The notes under the pieces are model-generated. The model saw nothing but the letters and a program-made list of their open reading frames with translations, made no database searches and was not told the origin of the DNA. A DNA stretch of 64,000 bases. Origin: Rhizobium aethiopicum. GTDB lineage: Bacteria; Pseudomonadota; Alphaproteobacteria; Rhizobiales; Rhizobiaceae. The translations under genes were made by a program, and so were the position numbers. The stretch's first letter is position 1; each line of letters opens with the position of its first letter. This document shows, in pieces, positions 25,658 through 34,482 of the stretch. The DNA is taken from NCBI RefSeq assembly GCF_900094625.1, contig NZ_FMAJ01000015.1:84741-148740 (forward strand), read 5' to 3'.

Positions 25658-27279
25658 ACATGCATATGAATGATGCGGTAAACGATGCTGGAGGCTACGA
25701 CTTCATCATCGTCGGGGCGGGATCGGCGGGATGCGTTCTGGCCAACCGGCTGTCGCTCGATCCGAAAAATCGCGTCCTTCTGCTCGAGGCCGGCGGCAGC
25801 GACCGATATCATTGGGTGCATGTGCCGATCGGCTATCTCTACTGCATGGGCAACCCGCGGACCGACTGGATGATGAAGACGGCGGTGGAAGACGGACTGA
25901 ACGGAAGGTCGCTGCCTTATCCGCGCGGAAAAGTTCTGGGCGGCTGCTCGTCGATCAATGGCATGATCTACATGCGCGGCCAGGCAGCCGATTACGACGG
26001 CTGGCGGCAGGCGGGTAATACCGGCTGGGGCTGGGACGACGTGCTGCCCTATTTCCTGAAATCCGAGGATCATTATCGTGGCAAGGCGCCGATGCACGGG
26101 GCCGGCGGCGAATGGCGGGTGGAAAAGCAGAGGCTCTCTTGGCCGATCCTTGATGCCTTTCGGGATGCGGCTGAGGAACTCGGAATCCCAAAAATCGACG
26201 ATTTCAATGCCGGCGACAACGAGGGGTCAGGCTATTTCGAGGTCAACCAGCGCGGCGGCCTGCGCTGGAATACGACCAAGGCGTTTTTGCGCCCGGCGAT
26301 GAAGCGCGCCAATCTGCGCGTGCTGACCGGTGCCGAAACCGAGCGGCTGGAATTCGACGGCAGGAGCGTGACGGGCGTGCGGTTCCGGCTGAATGGGCGG
26401 AGTCATCTGGCTCACGCCGGTCGCGAGGTCATTCTGTCCGCCGGCGCGATCAATTCCCCGAAAATCCTGGAGCTTTCCGGGGTCGGCCGTCCGGAGGTGT
26501 TGACCGCTGCCGGACTGGAGGTCACCCATGAACTTCCGGGTGTCGGCGAAAATCTGCAGGACCATCTGCAGATCCGTACGGTCTTCCGCATCGAGGGCGC
26601 CAAGACGCTGAACCAGCTCTATCATAACTTGTTCGCCCGGGCGGGCATGGGGCTCGAGTATATGCTGCGCCGGTCCGGGCCACTGTCGATGGCGCCGAGC
26701 CAGCTCGGGATCTTTGCCAGGAGCGATCCGGCTGTTGCTACGGCCGATCTCGAATATCACGTGCAGCCGTTGAGCACCGACCGGCTCGGCGAACCGCTGC
26801 ACAAATATCCGGCCGTCACCGTTTCCGTCTGCAATCTGCGGCCGGAAAGCCGGGGAACCGTGCATGTTGGCGGCCCCGACCCTTCCCTGGCAGCGCAAAT
26901 CCGCCCGAAATATCTTTCGACCGTCGGCGATCGGATGGTCGCGGCGAAATCGGTCAGGCATGCCCGCCGGCTGATGCAGGCCGCCGCCATTCGCAAATAC
27001 CGGCCGCAGGAGATGCTGCCGGGCACGGACTACCAGAGTGACGAGGAACTGATCCGTCGCGTCGGCGACATCGCCACGACGATCTTTCATCCGGTCGGTA
27101 CCTGCAAGATGGGCAACGACACGATGGCGGTTGTCGATCCGCAATTGCGGGTTCACGGGTTGGCGAACCTGCGGGTGGTCGATGCCTCTATCATGCCGAC
27201 CATCGTGTCGGGGAACACCAACTCGCCGGTGATCATGATTGCCGAGAAGGGCGCCGAGCACATTTTGTCGAGGACGTAA
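25654..27279 (+). CDS. GMC-family oxidoreductase (choline dehydrogenase-like)
   Basis: FAD-dependent glucose-methanol-choline oxidoreductase, 541 residues. DFIIVGAGSAGCVLANRLS near residue 15 binds FAD, LLLEAGG follows, RGKVLGGCSSINGMIYMRG is GMC signature 1, GAINSPKILELSGVG is signature 2, and HPVGTCKMG plus SGNTNSPVIMIAEKG hold the catalytic His/Asn pair. Oxidises an alcohol or polyol to aldehyde or ketone. Last enzyme of the operon, coupled to the kinase by ATGA overlap. It may oxidise the substrate before phosphorylation or recycle the AKR product. Confidence 0.88.
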   Translation: MNMHMNDAVNDAGGYDFIIVGAGSAGCVLANRLSLDPKNRVLLLEAGGSDRYHWVHVPIGYLYCMGNPRTDWMMKTAVEDGLNGRSLPYPRGKVLGGCSSINGMIYMRGQAADYDGWRQAGNTGWGWDDVLPYFLKSEDHYRGKAPMHGAGGEWRVEKQRLSWPILDAFRDAAEELGIPKIDDFNAGDNEGSGYFEVNQRGGLRWNTTKAFLRPAMKRANLRVLTGAETERLEFDGRSVTGVRFRLNGRSHLAHAGREVILSAGAINSPKILELSGVGRPEVLTAAGLEVTHELPGVGENLQDHLQIRTVFRIEGAKTLNQLYHNLFARAGMGLEYMLRRSGPLSMAPSQLGIFARSDPAVATADLEYHVQPLSTDRLGEPLHKYPAVTVSVCNLRPESRGTVHVGGPDPSLAAQIRPKYLSTVGDRMVAAKSVRHARRLMQAAAIRKYRPQEMLPGTDYQSDEELIRRVGDIATTIFHPVGTCKMGNDTMAVVDPQLRVHGLANLRVVDASIMPTIVSGNTNSPVIMIAEKGAEHILSRT

Positions 27280-27363
27280 ATGGCTGATCGCACCAGGCGC
27301 ATGATGGAAGAGGTAAAGACCGATGTGAAACTGGTCGTGCCGGCCGCACCGATCTCCGGCTAA
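27280..27363 (+). CDS. 27-aa ORF at the end of the catabolic operon, possible remnant
   Basis: ATG at 27280 follows the GMC stop codon directly (TAAATG) and the frame ends at TAA 27361-27363, overlapping by 4 bases the end of the convergent ATPase gene. The product (MADRTRRMMEEVKTDVKLVV, then PAAPISG) looks protein-like but too short. It may be the head of a gene truncated when the convergent operon was joined here. Confidence 0.3.
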   Translation: MADRTRRMMEEVKTDVKLVVPAAPISG

Positions 27364-28103
27364 GCCCTCCCATACATCCGGCTCGCCCGCAGCAGGCGTT
27401 GCGAATAGGGATGTTCGACCGCGCCTCTTCGCAGCGCCTCGATATCGACCTGTTCGACGATTTCGCCCGCCTCCATGATCGCCACACGGCTGCACATGTG
27501 GGAGACGACGGCGAGGTCGTGGCTGACGAGGAGATAGGTGAGGCCGCGCTCCTTGCGCAGGTCCTGCAGCAGATTGAGGATTTCGGCCTGGACCGACACA
27601 TCGAGCGCCGATGTCGGTTCGTCGAGAAGCAAGACGTCGGGATTGAGCATCAAGGCGCGGGCGATGGCCACGCGCTGCCGCTGGCCGCCGGAGAGCTGAT
27701 GCGGAAACCGGTAGCTCAGCGCCGGATCGAGGCCGACTGATCGAAGCACGGCATTCACATCGACGGAATTGCTGTCCAGACCCTGGTTGCGCAGCGGCTC
27801 CTGCAGCTGCGAGCGGATGGTCTTGCGCGGATGCAGCGATCCATAAGGGTCCTGGAACACCATCTGCACCCGGCGGAAGAACGGTCGGCTGCGCTCTCGG
27901 TCCAGCGTTTCGCCGTTGAGCGCGATCTGCCCGTCATAATTGCCATTGAGGCCTGAGAGCGCCCGAAGCACTGTGGATTTGCCGCAGCCGGATTCGCCGA
28001 CCAGGCCGAAAGCCGTGCCGCTCTCGATGGCGAGATTGACACCTCTGACGACCGGCCGCTGGCCGTGTGCGAAGCGGATGGTGAGATTGTCGATCGTGAT
28101 CAT
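27360..28103 (-). CDS. Dpp/Opp-type ABC transporter ATP-binding protein (DppF-like)
   Basis: Single NBD, 247 residues: Walker A GESGCGKST, Q-loop VFQDPYGSLHPR, signature LSGGQRQRVAIARAL, Walker B LLLDEPTSALDVSVQ, switch His VSHDL. Energises uptake with the next ATPase upstream. It is shorter than usual for DppF (about 320), with little of the C-terminal oligopeptide-transporter domain. The start overlaps the upstream stop by 4 bases. Last gene of the leftward operon 36044-27360. Confidence 0.9.
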   Translation of the reverse strand: MITIDNLTIRFAHGQRPVVRGVNLAIESGTAFGLVGESGCGKSTVLRALSGLNGNYDGQIALNGETLDRERSRPFFRRVQMVFQDPYGSLHPRKTIRSQLQEPLRNQGLDSNSVDVNAVLRSVGLDPALSYRFPHQLSGGQRQRVAIARALMLNPDVLLLDEPTSALDVSVQAEILNLLQDLRKERGLTYLLVSHDLAVVSHMCSRVAIMEAGEIVEQVDIEALRRGAVEHPYSQRLLRASRMYGRA

Positions 28104-28954
28104 CGCGGCGGCTCCACTGCAAAATCGTCAAGCCAGGCCGGATCGCGCTTCAGGATCGGCAGCCGGACGGGCGGTTTCTCGATCTTCGGCAGAGATGCCA
28201 GAAGCCCCTGCGTATAGGGGTGTTTCGCCTTGTCGAGATCACACGCCTCGAGCACTTCCACGACGCGGCCGGCATACATGATGAGGACGCGATCGCAGAA
28301 ATTGCGGATGAGGTTGAGGTCGTGGCTGATGAAAATCAGGCCGAGATTGCGGCGCAAGACCAGCTCGTCGAGCAGAGCCAGGATTTCGAGCCTCACCGTC
28401 ACGTCGAGCGCCGAGGTCGGTTCGTCGGCGATCAGCACTTCGGGCTCGGCTATCAGCATCATGGCGATCATCACGCGCTGGCCCATCCCGCCCGATATCT
28501 CGTGCGGATAGAGGCGGGCGACACGTTCGGGATCGCGGATCTTGACGGCCTCGAGCATTTCGAGCGCCTGACTGTAGGCTTTCCTGGCGCTCTCCTTTGG
28601 ATGGTGAAGACTATAGGTTTCGGCGATCTGTTCGCCGATCCGCATGACGGGGTTGAGCGAGTATTTCGGATCCTGCAGGATGAGCCCGATGCGTCTCCCG
28701 CGGATCGTCATCATCGTTTTCTCATCCGCCTTGAGGAGGTCGAGGTCGCCAAAGCGCATCCGCTCGGCGCTGACATGTGCCGTTGGCGGCAGGAGCTTCA
28801 TGATGGCGCGGCCGACGGTGGACTTGCCCGACCCGGACTCGCCGACGATCCCGAGTTTTTCCTGCCCGAGCGTAAAACTCACGCTGCGCACCGCGCGCAT
28901 GTGGCCGCCGCCATAGGCGATTTCGAGGTTGCGGATATCGATCAGCTCGGTCAT
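28100..28954 (-). CDS. Dpp/Opp-type ABC transporter ATP-binding protein (DppD-like)
   Basis: 284-residue NBD with Walker A GESGSGKST, Q-loop ILQDPKYSLNPVMR, signature EISGGMGQRVMIAMML, Walker B VLIADEPTSALDVTV, and SHDLNLI. A C-terminal segment (HPYTQGLLASLP) is typical of oligopeptide-type ATPases. ATG 28954 overlaps the permease stop as ATGA; the far longer open frame up to 29833 is a read-through shadow over the permease gene. Confidence 0.9.
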   Translation of the reverse strand: MTELIDIRNLEIAYGGGHMRAVRSVSFTLGQEKLGIVGESGSGKSTVGRAIMKLLPPTAHVSAERMRFGDLDLLKADEKTMMTIRGRRIGLILQDPKYSLNPVMRIGEQIAETYSLHHPKESARKAYSQALEMLEAVKIRDPERVARLYPHEISGGMGQRVMIAMMLIAEPEVLIADEPTSALDVTVRLEILALLDELVLRRNLGLIFISHDLNLIRNFCDRVLIMYAGRVVEVLEACDLDKAKHPYTQGLLASLPKIEKPPVRLPILKRDPAWLDDFAVEPPR

Positions 28955-29886
28955 TCCGCCCCCCTGGGATCGAGGACGTCCCGGAGGGCATCGCCGACAA
29001 GGTTGAAGGCGAGGCTGACCAGCGCGATGGCGATGCCGGGCGCGGCGATCACCCACGGGCTGTCGAGCATGAATTCGCGCCCGCTTGCGGCCATCGAGCC
29101 CCATTCGGGCCATGGCGGCTGCGCGCCGAGGCCGAGGAAGCCGAGACCAGCGGCGGTGATGATGATGCCGGCCATGTTGAGGGTGACGCGGACGATGACC
29201 GAGGGAATGCACATCGGCAGGATGTGGCGGGTGATGATCGCGATTGAGGTCGCGCCCTGCAGGCGCACGGCGGCGATATAATCCGCCTTGCGCAGGCTGA
29301 GCGTCTCGGCGCGCGCCAGCCGCGCGATCGGCGGCCAGGCGGTCAGCGAAATGGCGATGATCGCGTTGGTGATGCCGGGACCGAGGGCGGCGGCAAAACC
29401 GAGCGCCAGCACCAGCCCGGGGAAGGAGAGGAAGATATCGGTGATGCGCATCAGGATTTCGTCGACGATGCCGCCGAAATAGCCGGAGAAGGTGCCGATC
29501 AGCAGGCCGAGGGGCGCGACGATGATCGTAACCAGCATGATGATGTAGAGCGTCGTGCGCGCGCCGTAGATGACGCGGGCAAAGACGTCGCGGCCGAAAT
29601 TGTCGGTGCCGAGCCAATGCTCGGCCGAGGGCGGCGCAAGCCGTCCGGCCATATCCTGGACGATCGGATCGTAGCTCGTCAGCAGAGGAGCGGCCGTCGC
29701 GACCACGATCAGGAGCACGATGATGACGAGGCCGGCAAGGCCGAGCGGGTGCAGGCTGAACTTCTGCCAGCCCTGATGGATCTGCTGCGCCGACGAGTGG
29801 AACCAGCCCTGCGGCTCCGGCGCTAGCAGCCATCCGCGAAAGCCGCCGGCATGGGCGCTGTTTGCGTCTTCGGTCGAGATCGTCAT
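28951..29886 (-). CDS. Dpp/Opp-type ABC transporter permease (DppC-like)
   Basis: 311 residues, N-terminal OppC_N region and six transmembrane helices, with the EAA loop (ARAETLSLRKADYIAAVRLQG). ATG 29886 is preferred to the upstream in-frame 29910. It forms the import channel with the permease at 29891, ending 4 bases from it, and is coupled to the ATPase that follows. Confidence 0.9.
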   Translation of the reverse strand: MTISTEDANSAHAGGFRGWLLAPEPQGWFHSSAQQIHQGWQKFSLHPLGLAGLVIIVLLIVVATAAPLLTSYDPIVQDMAGRLAPPSAEHWLGTDNFGRDVFARVIYGARTTLYIIMLVTIIVAPLGLLIGTFSGYFGGIVDEILMRITDIFLSFPGLVLALGFAAALGPGITNAIIAISLTAWPPIARLARAETLSLRKADYIAAVRLQGATSIAIITRHILPMCIPSVIVRVTLNMAGIIITAAGLGFLGLGAQPPWPEWGSMAASGREFMLDSPWVIAAPGIAIALVSLAFNLVGDALRDVLDPRGAE

Positions 29887-29890
29887 GGCG

Positions 29891-30988
29891 TCACCGTGTT
29901 CTCGGATCAAGGATGCGATAGAGGACGTCGGACAGGATGTTGATCGTCAGGAAGACGGCGCCGATCGTCAGCACCGAACCCATCACGACATTCATGTCGT
30001 TCATCTGCAGCCCGCGGGTGAGGTATTGGCCAAGTCCCGGCCAGCCGAAAACCGTCTCGATCAGCACCGCGCCTTCGAGCAGGCCCCCGAAGGTCAGCGC
30101 CAGGATAGTCAGCAGCTGCACGCGGATATTCCGGAAGGCATGCCGCCAGACGACCTTGCGGGTGCCGAGGCCCTTTGCCCGCGCTGTGATGATGTATTCC
30201 TGGCTCAGCTGCTCCAGCATGAAGCTTCGCGACATGCGGCTGATATAGGCGACCGAGTAATAGCCGAGGATCGCCGCCGGCAGGATGATGTGGCCGAGCG
30301 CGTTGTGAAACACGTCCCATTGCCCCTGGATCGCCGCATCGATCAGCAGGAAGCCGGTCATCGGCGTGACAAGGCCTTCGTAGAAGACGTCGATCCGACC
30401 CGAGGCGCCGACGAGCTTCAGCTTCGCATAGAAGACGAAGAGCGCCATCAGCCCAGTCCAGAAGATCGGGATGGAATGGCCGGCAAGGGCAACGATCCGG
30501 GCGATGTGGTCGATCACGGTTCCGCGCCTGACGGCGGCGGTGATGCCGAGTGGGATGCCGACGATCGCACCGATGATCATGGCGATGATCGCAAGCTCAA
30601 TGGTTGCCGGAAAGATCGTCATCAGGTCGGTGAGGATTGGCTGGCCCGTCGTCGCCGACATGCCGAGATCGCCTGTGGCGACCTTGCCAACATAGGAGAG
30701 GAATTGCATCCAGATGGGCTGCCCGAGCCCAAGCTCGTTATAGACGCGGTCGTAAACCTCCTTGCTGACCTCCGCCCCGGTAATGGCGAGCACCGGGTCG
30801 GCGGGCAGCAGGCGACCCATCGAGAAGGTCAGGAAGAGCAGGCCGAGCAGCGTCGTGACGACAGCTACCACGCGCCCCGCCAGCCGCCGCAGCAGGCTGA
30901 TCAGAGGGTGCGGGGCCGCGTCGGCGAACCCGCCCGCGGTCGAGCGGCGGCTCACCTCCTGCTTCGATGTGAGATCGGCGCTCGCCAC
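29891..30988 (-). CDS. Dpp/Opp-type ABC transporter permease (DppB-like)
   Basis: 365 residues, six transmembrane helices, BPD_transp_1 domain with the EAA motif region QEYIITARAKGLGTRKVVW and FGGLLEGAVLIETVFGWPGLG. A 35-residue cytoplasmic extension precedes the first helix. Second half of the channel for the importer encoded here. Confidence 0.9.
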   Translation of the reverse strand: MASADLTSKQEVSRRSTAGGFADAAPHPLISLLRRLAGRVVAVVTTLLGLLFLTFSMGRLLPADPVLAITGAEVSKEVYDRVYNELGLGQPIWMQFLSYVGKVATGDLGMSATTGQPILTDLMTIFPATIELAIIAMIIGAIVGIPLGITAAVRRGTVIDHIARIVALAGHSIPIFWTGLMALFVFYAKLKLVGASGRIDVFYEGLVTPMTGFLLIDAAIQGQWDVFHNALGHIILPAAILGYYSVAYISRMSRSFMLEQLSQEYIITARAKGLGTRKVVWRHAFRNIRVQLLTILALTFGGLLEGAVLIETVFGWPGLGQYLTRGLQMNDMNVVMGSVLTIGAVFLTINILSDVLYRILDPRTR

Positions 30989-30993
30989 GCGCT

Positions 30994-32580
30994 CTACTCC
31001 TTGGTCACGTCATGCCAGCGCGTCGACCATGTCGTGTGCCCGTGATAGCCCTTCACGTTGGCGCGCATGACATAGGGGTCGGTTCGCTGGAAGAAGATGA
31101 CGAGCGGGGAGGCCATGCCGGCATAGATGCCGTCCATCTTCTTGAAGATGTCGGTGCGCTTTTCCGTGTCGCGCTCCTTCATCGATTGGTCGATCAGCGT
31201 GTTGAGCTCATCAACCTTCATGCCGGTCCGCCAGAGATAATAGCTGCCGAGGCGCGCCTCGTCGCTATTGTTGGGGTTGAAGGCATATTGCGTGGCGACG
31301 GCGAAGGGATCGGGCAGGCGGGCGCCGGAATTGCCGAGCAGCACTTCGAATTTGCGCTCGCGGAAGGCGGGCGTGAACTCGCCGGGCACGAGATCAAGAT
31401 CGATGCCGGCGGCGCGCGCACTCGCCTGCAGCGCCTCGGCGAAGGGCAGGGTTGGCGCCCCCGAGGGATTGAGGACTTTCTTCAGGCCGTTGGGGTATCC
31501 GGCCTCGGCCAGCAGCTGCTTGGCCTTGGCGGGATCGTAATCGTAGCGGACGGCAGCCTCTTCGGGGGCGCCGATCATGCCGCGCGGGATCATCGACTGC
31601 CAGGGGAAGCCGGTATGGCGCATGATGTTGCCGGAGATCGCCTTCCAGTCGAAGGCGTACTGAAAGGCTTCGCGGACCTTCGGCTTCTGCAGGTCCGGGT
31701 CTTTCTGGTTGAGGGCGATATAGTAGAAGCCGAGGCCCGGCACGTTCTCGATGACCATATCCTTATTGGTGGAGAGCGCATCGAGATCGCCGCTTGCCAC
31801 ATATTGGCCGACATCGACGTCGCCGGCTTCGAGCTGAAGCCGGAGATTGCCGGATTCCGGGATATGGCGGGCAACGACGCGGGCCATGGCCGGCTTGCCG
31901 CCCCAATATTTCGGCTGCGCATTGAAGATCGCCACATCGTTCGGCCGCCATTGCGCCAGACTGAACGGGCCGCTGCCGGCGGAATTGGCCGAGAGCCAGG
32001 CGCCGCCGAAATCGCCGTTCGCCTCATGCGACAGCACCGTCTTCTTGTCGACGATGCCGATCGAGGAGCCGGCCAGAGAATAGAGCACCAGGTCGGTATT
32101 GACCGCCTGCGGCAGCTCGATCTCCAGCGTGTGTTCGTCCTTGGCGCGGACGAGCTTTTCGACGTTATCGGCCGTAAAGCCCCAGAGCGCGACGTCGGTG
32201 GAGCCGACCTGGCCCATCTTGATGACGCGCTGGATCGACCAGGCCGCATCCTCCGCGGTGACCTTGTTGCCGCTCTGGAAGACTGCGTCGTCGCGCAGGG
32301 TCAGCGTGATGACCTTACCATCAGGCGAGACCTCCCATTTCGTCGCAAGCATCGGCTTCAGCGTCTTGAGGTCATCAGGCGACAGTTGCACGAGGTTGTC
32401 GTAGAGGTTGGAGATCAGCTCGGAAACCGTCCGGGCGTTGTTCTGGGCCGGATCCAGCGTCCGGATGCCGGTCAGGTTCGTCCCGATCACCAGCATGTTG
32501 GGCGGCGATGCCGCCAGGCTCGGCTGCGCCGCCATCAGCGCGCCTGTCATTGCGATTGTCGTCAGTAGCTGTTTCAGCAT
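30994..32580 (-). CDS. extracellular solute-binding protein family 5
   Basis: SBP_bac_5 (DppA/OppA-type) periplasmic receptor, 528 residues with a signal peptide (MLKQLLTTIAMTGALMAAQP, cleavage near SLAA). The domain LATKWEVSPDGKVITLTLRD is typical of the family, which binds peptides, opines and also oligosaccharides. ATG 32580 has GGGAGG upstream; the frame opening at 32724 is not used. Its place beside uronate-processing enzymes suggests an acidic sugar rather than a peptide ligand (inference). Confidence 0.9.
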   Translation of the reverse strand: MLKQLLTTIAMTGALMAAQPSLAASPPNMLVIGTNLTGIRTLDPAQNNARTVSELISNLYDNLVQLSPDDLKTLKPMLATKWEVSPDGKVITLTLRDDAVFQSGNKVTAEDAAWSIQRVIKMGQVGSTDVALWGFTADNVEKLVRAKDEHTLEIELPQAVNTDLVLYSLAGSSIGIVDKKTVLSHEANGDFGGAWLSANSAGSGPFSLAQWRPNDVAIFNAQPKYWGGKPAMARVVARHIPESGNLRLQLEAGDVDVGQYVASGDLDALSTNKDMVIENVPGLGFYYIALNQKDPDLQKPKVREAFQYAFDWKAISGNIMRHTGFPWQSMIPRGMIGAPEEAAVRYDYDPAKAKQLLAEAGYPNGLKKVLNPSGAPTLPFAEALQASARAAGIDLDLVPGEFTPAFRERKFEVLLGNSGARLPDPFAVATQYAFNPNNSDEARLGSYYLWRTGMKVDELNTLIDQSMKERDTEKRTDIFKKMDGIYAGMASPLVIFFQRTDPYVMRANVKGYHGHTTWSTRWHDVTKE

Positions 32581-32626
32581 CTCAAGACCTCCCAATCCTG
32601 TTGTTTGCGGAATGAATGTTTCGAAC

Positions 32627-33571
32627 TTAGCCGGCTGCCTTGATGTCCTGCCGGTCCGTTTGAATGTCGCCCGCGGCCTCCCAGCCTCGAAGCAACCGAT
32701 GCAGCTCGTCGCGGTCATGCGCATCGAGCTGCGGCAATCCCGGCACGCGTACCGGGCCGACGTCGAGGCCGGAAAAGGTGACCGCCTCTTTCACGACGGT
32801 CACGTTCGCGCCGTTGCGGAATTTGGTGCGCATCCGCTCGAAGGGTTCGAGCTTGTTGACGATTGCTCTCGCCGCAGCGAAATCGCCCTTGTCAAGCGCG
32901 TCATGGACGGCAAGCGAAAGCTTCGGCGCGACGTTGACAAGGCCCGAGGTGAAGCCGCGTGCGCCGGCTGCGGTGAATGTCGGCGCCCAGCTCTCCGCCA
33001 GGCCGCAGACGAAGAGCGCGCCATTGGGATCGGCGGCGGGGATCGCCCGCGACAGCAGCATCAGATCGGTCGTGGCGAACTTGATGCCGGCAATATTATC
33101 GTGGTTGGCGAGGCGGACGATCTCCGCAACGGTGAAACCCTCGGCCCTGACATAGGCGACGAGGGGCAGGGGCGAAGCGTCGGCGAGATCGCAGAAATAA
33201 TCGATTTGGGCAGATGGTGCTGCGAAGGGATCGACGGGCTGATGCGACATGACGGCGGAGGCGCCAATCGCGGCCGCATTCCTGGCCATTTCGATCGCCT
33301 CGCGCAGCGACCGGCCGATCGCCGCCGTTACCGGCGCGCGGCCGTCGACGCCTGAAACCGCCGCCTCGTGGACGATCCGGATCTCCTGCGGCGTCAGCGC
33401 ATAAAATTCGCCGGTATTTCCGGCTGCGACGATGTTGTGAATGCCGGCCACGGCCACCCGCTCGTAGACCTTCGCGGTAATCCGGGGCTCGACTTCGCCC
33501 CGAGCGTCATAGGCCGTGACGGGAACGCCCGACACGCCCTTAAGCGCCTTGCGCATGATCGCGATGCTCAT
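32627..33571 (-). CDS. dihydrodipicolinate synthase (DapA)-family lyase
   Basis: Class I TIM-barrel aldolase of the DHDPS/N-acetylneuraminate lyase family, 314 residues: AAGNTGEFYALT near residue 49, Tyr140 in VAYVRAEG, Schiff-base Lys164 in GIKFATTD. In the uronate context the likely roles are 5-dehydro-4-deoxyglucarate dehydratase (KdgD) or a 2-keto-3-deoxy sugar acid aldolase rather than lysine synthesis; the two cannot be told apart by reading. Placed between the binding-protein and lactonase genes. Confidence 0.85.
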   Translation of the reverse strand: MSIAIMRKALKGVSGVPVTAYDARGEVEPRITAKVYERVAVAGIHNIVAAGNTGEFYALTPQEIRIVHEAAVSGVDGRAPVTAAIGRSLREAIEMARNAAAIGASAVMSHQPVDPFAAPSAQIDYFCDLADASPLPLVAYVRAEGFTVAEIVRLANHDNIAGIKFATTDLMLLSRAIPAADPNGALFVCGLAESWAPTFTAAGARGFTSGLVNVAPKLSLAVHDALDKGDFAAARAIVNKLEPFERMRTKFRNGANVTVVKEAVTFSGLDVGPVRVPGLPQLDAHDRDELHRLLRGWEAAGDIQTDRQDIKAAG

Positions 33572-33606
33572 TTTTCTCCCCCGTTCGCTTTTCTTCCAGT
33601 TGATCG

Positions 33607-34482
33607 TCAGCCGAAACGGAAGGGCGGCAGCCCCTCCGCATCGACATCGAAGGCGATGACCGTGCCTGCCTCGAAACGTCCGGTGCGGTCGGTTGACAGG
33701 CTCGTGACGTAAAGGGTGCTGAATTCAGGCCCTCCGAAACACGGCATGGTCGGTGCTGCGACCGGCAGAATGTAGATTTCGACGATTTCGCCGTCGGGCG
33801 ATATTCTATTGAGGCGGCCCGCGGAGACGCCGGCGCTCCAGTAGAACCCGTCGCGATCGGTCGTCGCTCCGTCCGGCCGCCCTTGTTCCTCGGTGAAGCC
33901 GCGAAGTCGACGTCCCTTGCCGATCTCGCCTGTCTCCGGATCGAAATCGAAGGCTCGCAGAAAGCACTGCCGGCTGTCTGAGTGATACATCCGCCGGCCG
34001 TCCGGCGACCAGGCAAGGCCGTTGGAACTCGTCAGTCCCGTTGCAACGGTCCGCGTGCTGCCATCGGCGCCGACACGATAGAGCGCCGCGTCATTCACCT
34101 GCGGCTTGGCCTCGCTGATCGAGCCGACCCAGAAATGCCCGTCCGGGCCCACCTTGCCGTCGTTGAGCCGGCCATTGATGTCGCGCCCGACAGGATCGCA
34201 GAGAAACTCGATGGCGCCTGAGACGGGATCAAAGAGATGGACGCCGGTTTGGAGGCCGACAACAATCCTGTTGTCGCGGCAAAGCCCCAGGCTGCCGGCC
34301 GCCGCCGGCATCTCGAAACGATCGACCTCGCCTTGCGGAGAAAGCCGCAGGACTGCCGGCGCCAGGATATCGACGAGCCAAAGGTCGCCGGTCTCCTCGT
34401 TCCATACGGGCGATTCACCGACCGTCAGCGGCTGTTGCAGCACGGAACGGACATTCGGCTCAATGATGCGAGGCGCCGTCAC
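33607..34482 (-). CDS. SMP-30/gluconolactonase family protein
   Basis: Six-bladed beta-propeller lactonase of the SMP-30/gluconolaconase/LRE-like group, 291 residues. VGESPVW supplies the metal-binding Glu near residue 23, RLNDGKVGPDGHFWVGS the substrate region, and TSSNGLAWSPDGRRMYHSDS the Asn and Asp metal ligands. It would open the aldarolactone made by the dehydrogenase encoded just upstream. GTG 34482 overlaps that gene's stop (GTGA) and follows GGAGATGG; the frame extending to 34896 is shadow. Confidence 0.88.
   Translation of the reverse strand: MTAPRIIEPNVRSVLQQPLTVGESPVWNEETGDLWLVDILAPAVLRLSPQGEVDRFEMPAAAGSLGLCRDNRIVVGLQTGVHLFDPVSGAIEFLCDPVGRDINGRLNDGKVGPDGHFWVGSISEAKPQVNDAALYRVGADGSTRTVATGLTSSNGLAWSPDGRRMYHSDSRQCFLRAFDFDPETGEIGKGRRLRGFTEEQGRPDGATTDRDGFYWSAGVSAGRLNRISPDGEIVEIYILPVAAPTMPCFGGPEFSTLYVTSLSTDRTGRFEAGTVIAFDVDAEGLPPFRFG

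Noticed and set aside
15865..27279. Assignment of the operon as an lsr (AI-2 uptake) or ery (erythritol) locus
   Set aside because: Key partners are absent (no LsrG, no ery isomerases) and extra oxidoreductases are present; only family-level similarity of kinase, regulator and aldolase or dehydrogenase.
26227..27495. 422-residue minus-strand frame opposite the GMC gene
   Set aside because: Crosses a convergent gene boundary and shows no recognisable motif.
27360..28954. Peptide transporter naming (dpp/opp) for the two importers
   Set aside because: Family fits, but neighbouring enzymes act on sugar acids, so a peptide substrate is not claimed.
28955..29833. N-terminal extension of the DppD-like ATPase frame (577 residues)
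   Set aside because: The extension is the out-of-frame reading of the permease gene; ATG 28954 forms an ATGA overlap and starts the NBD.
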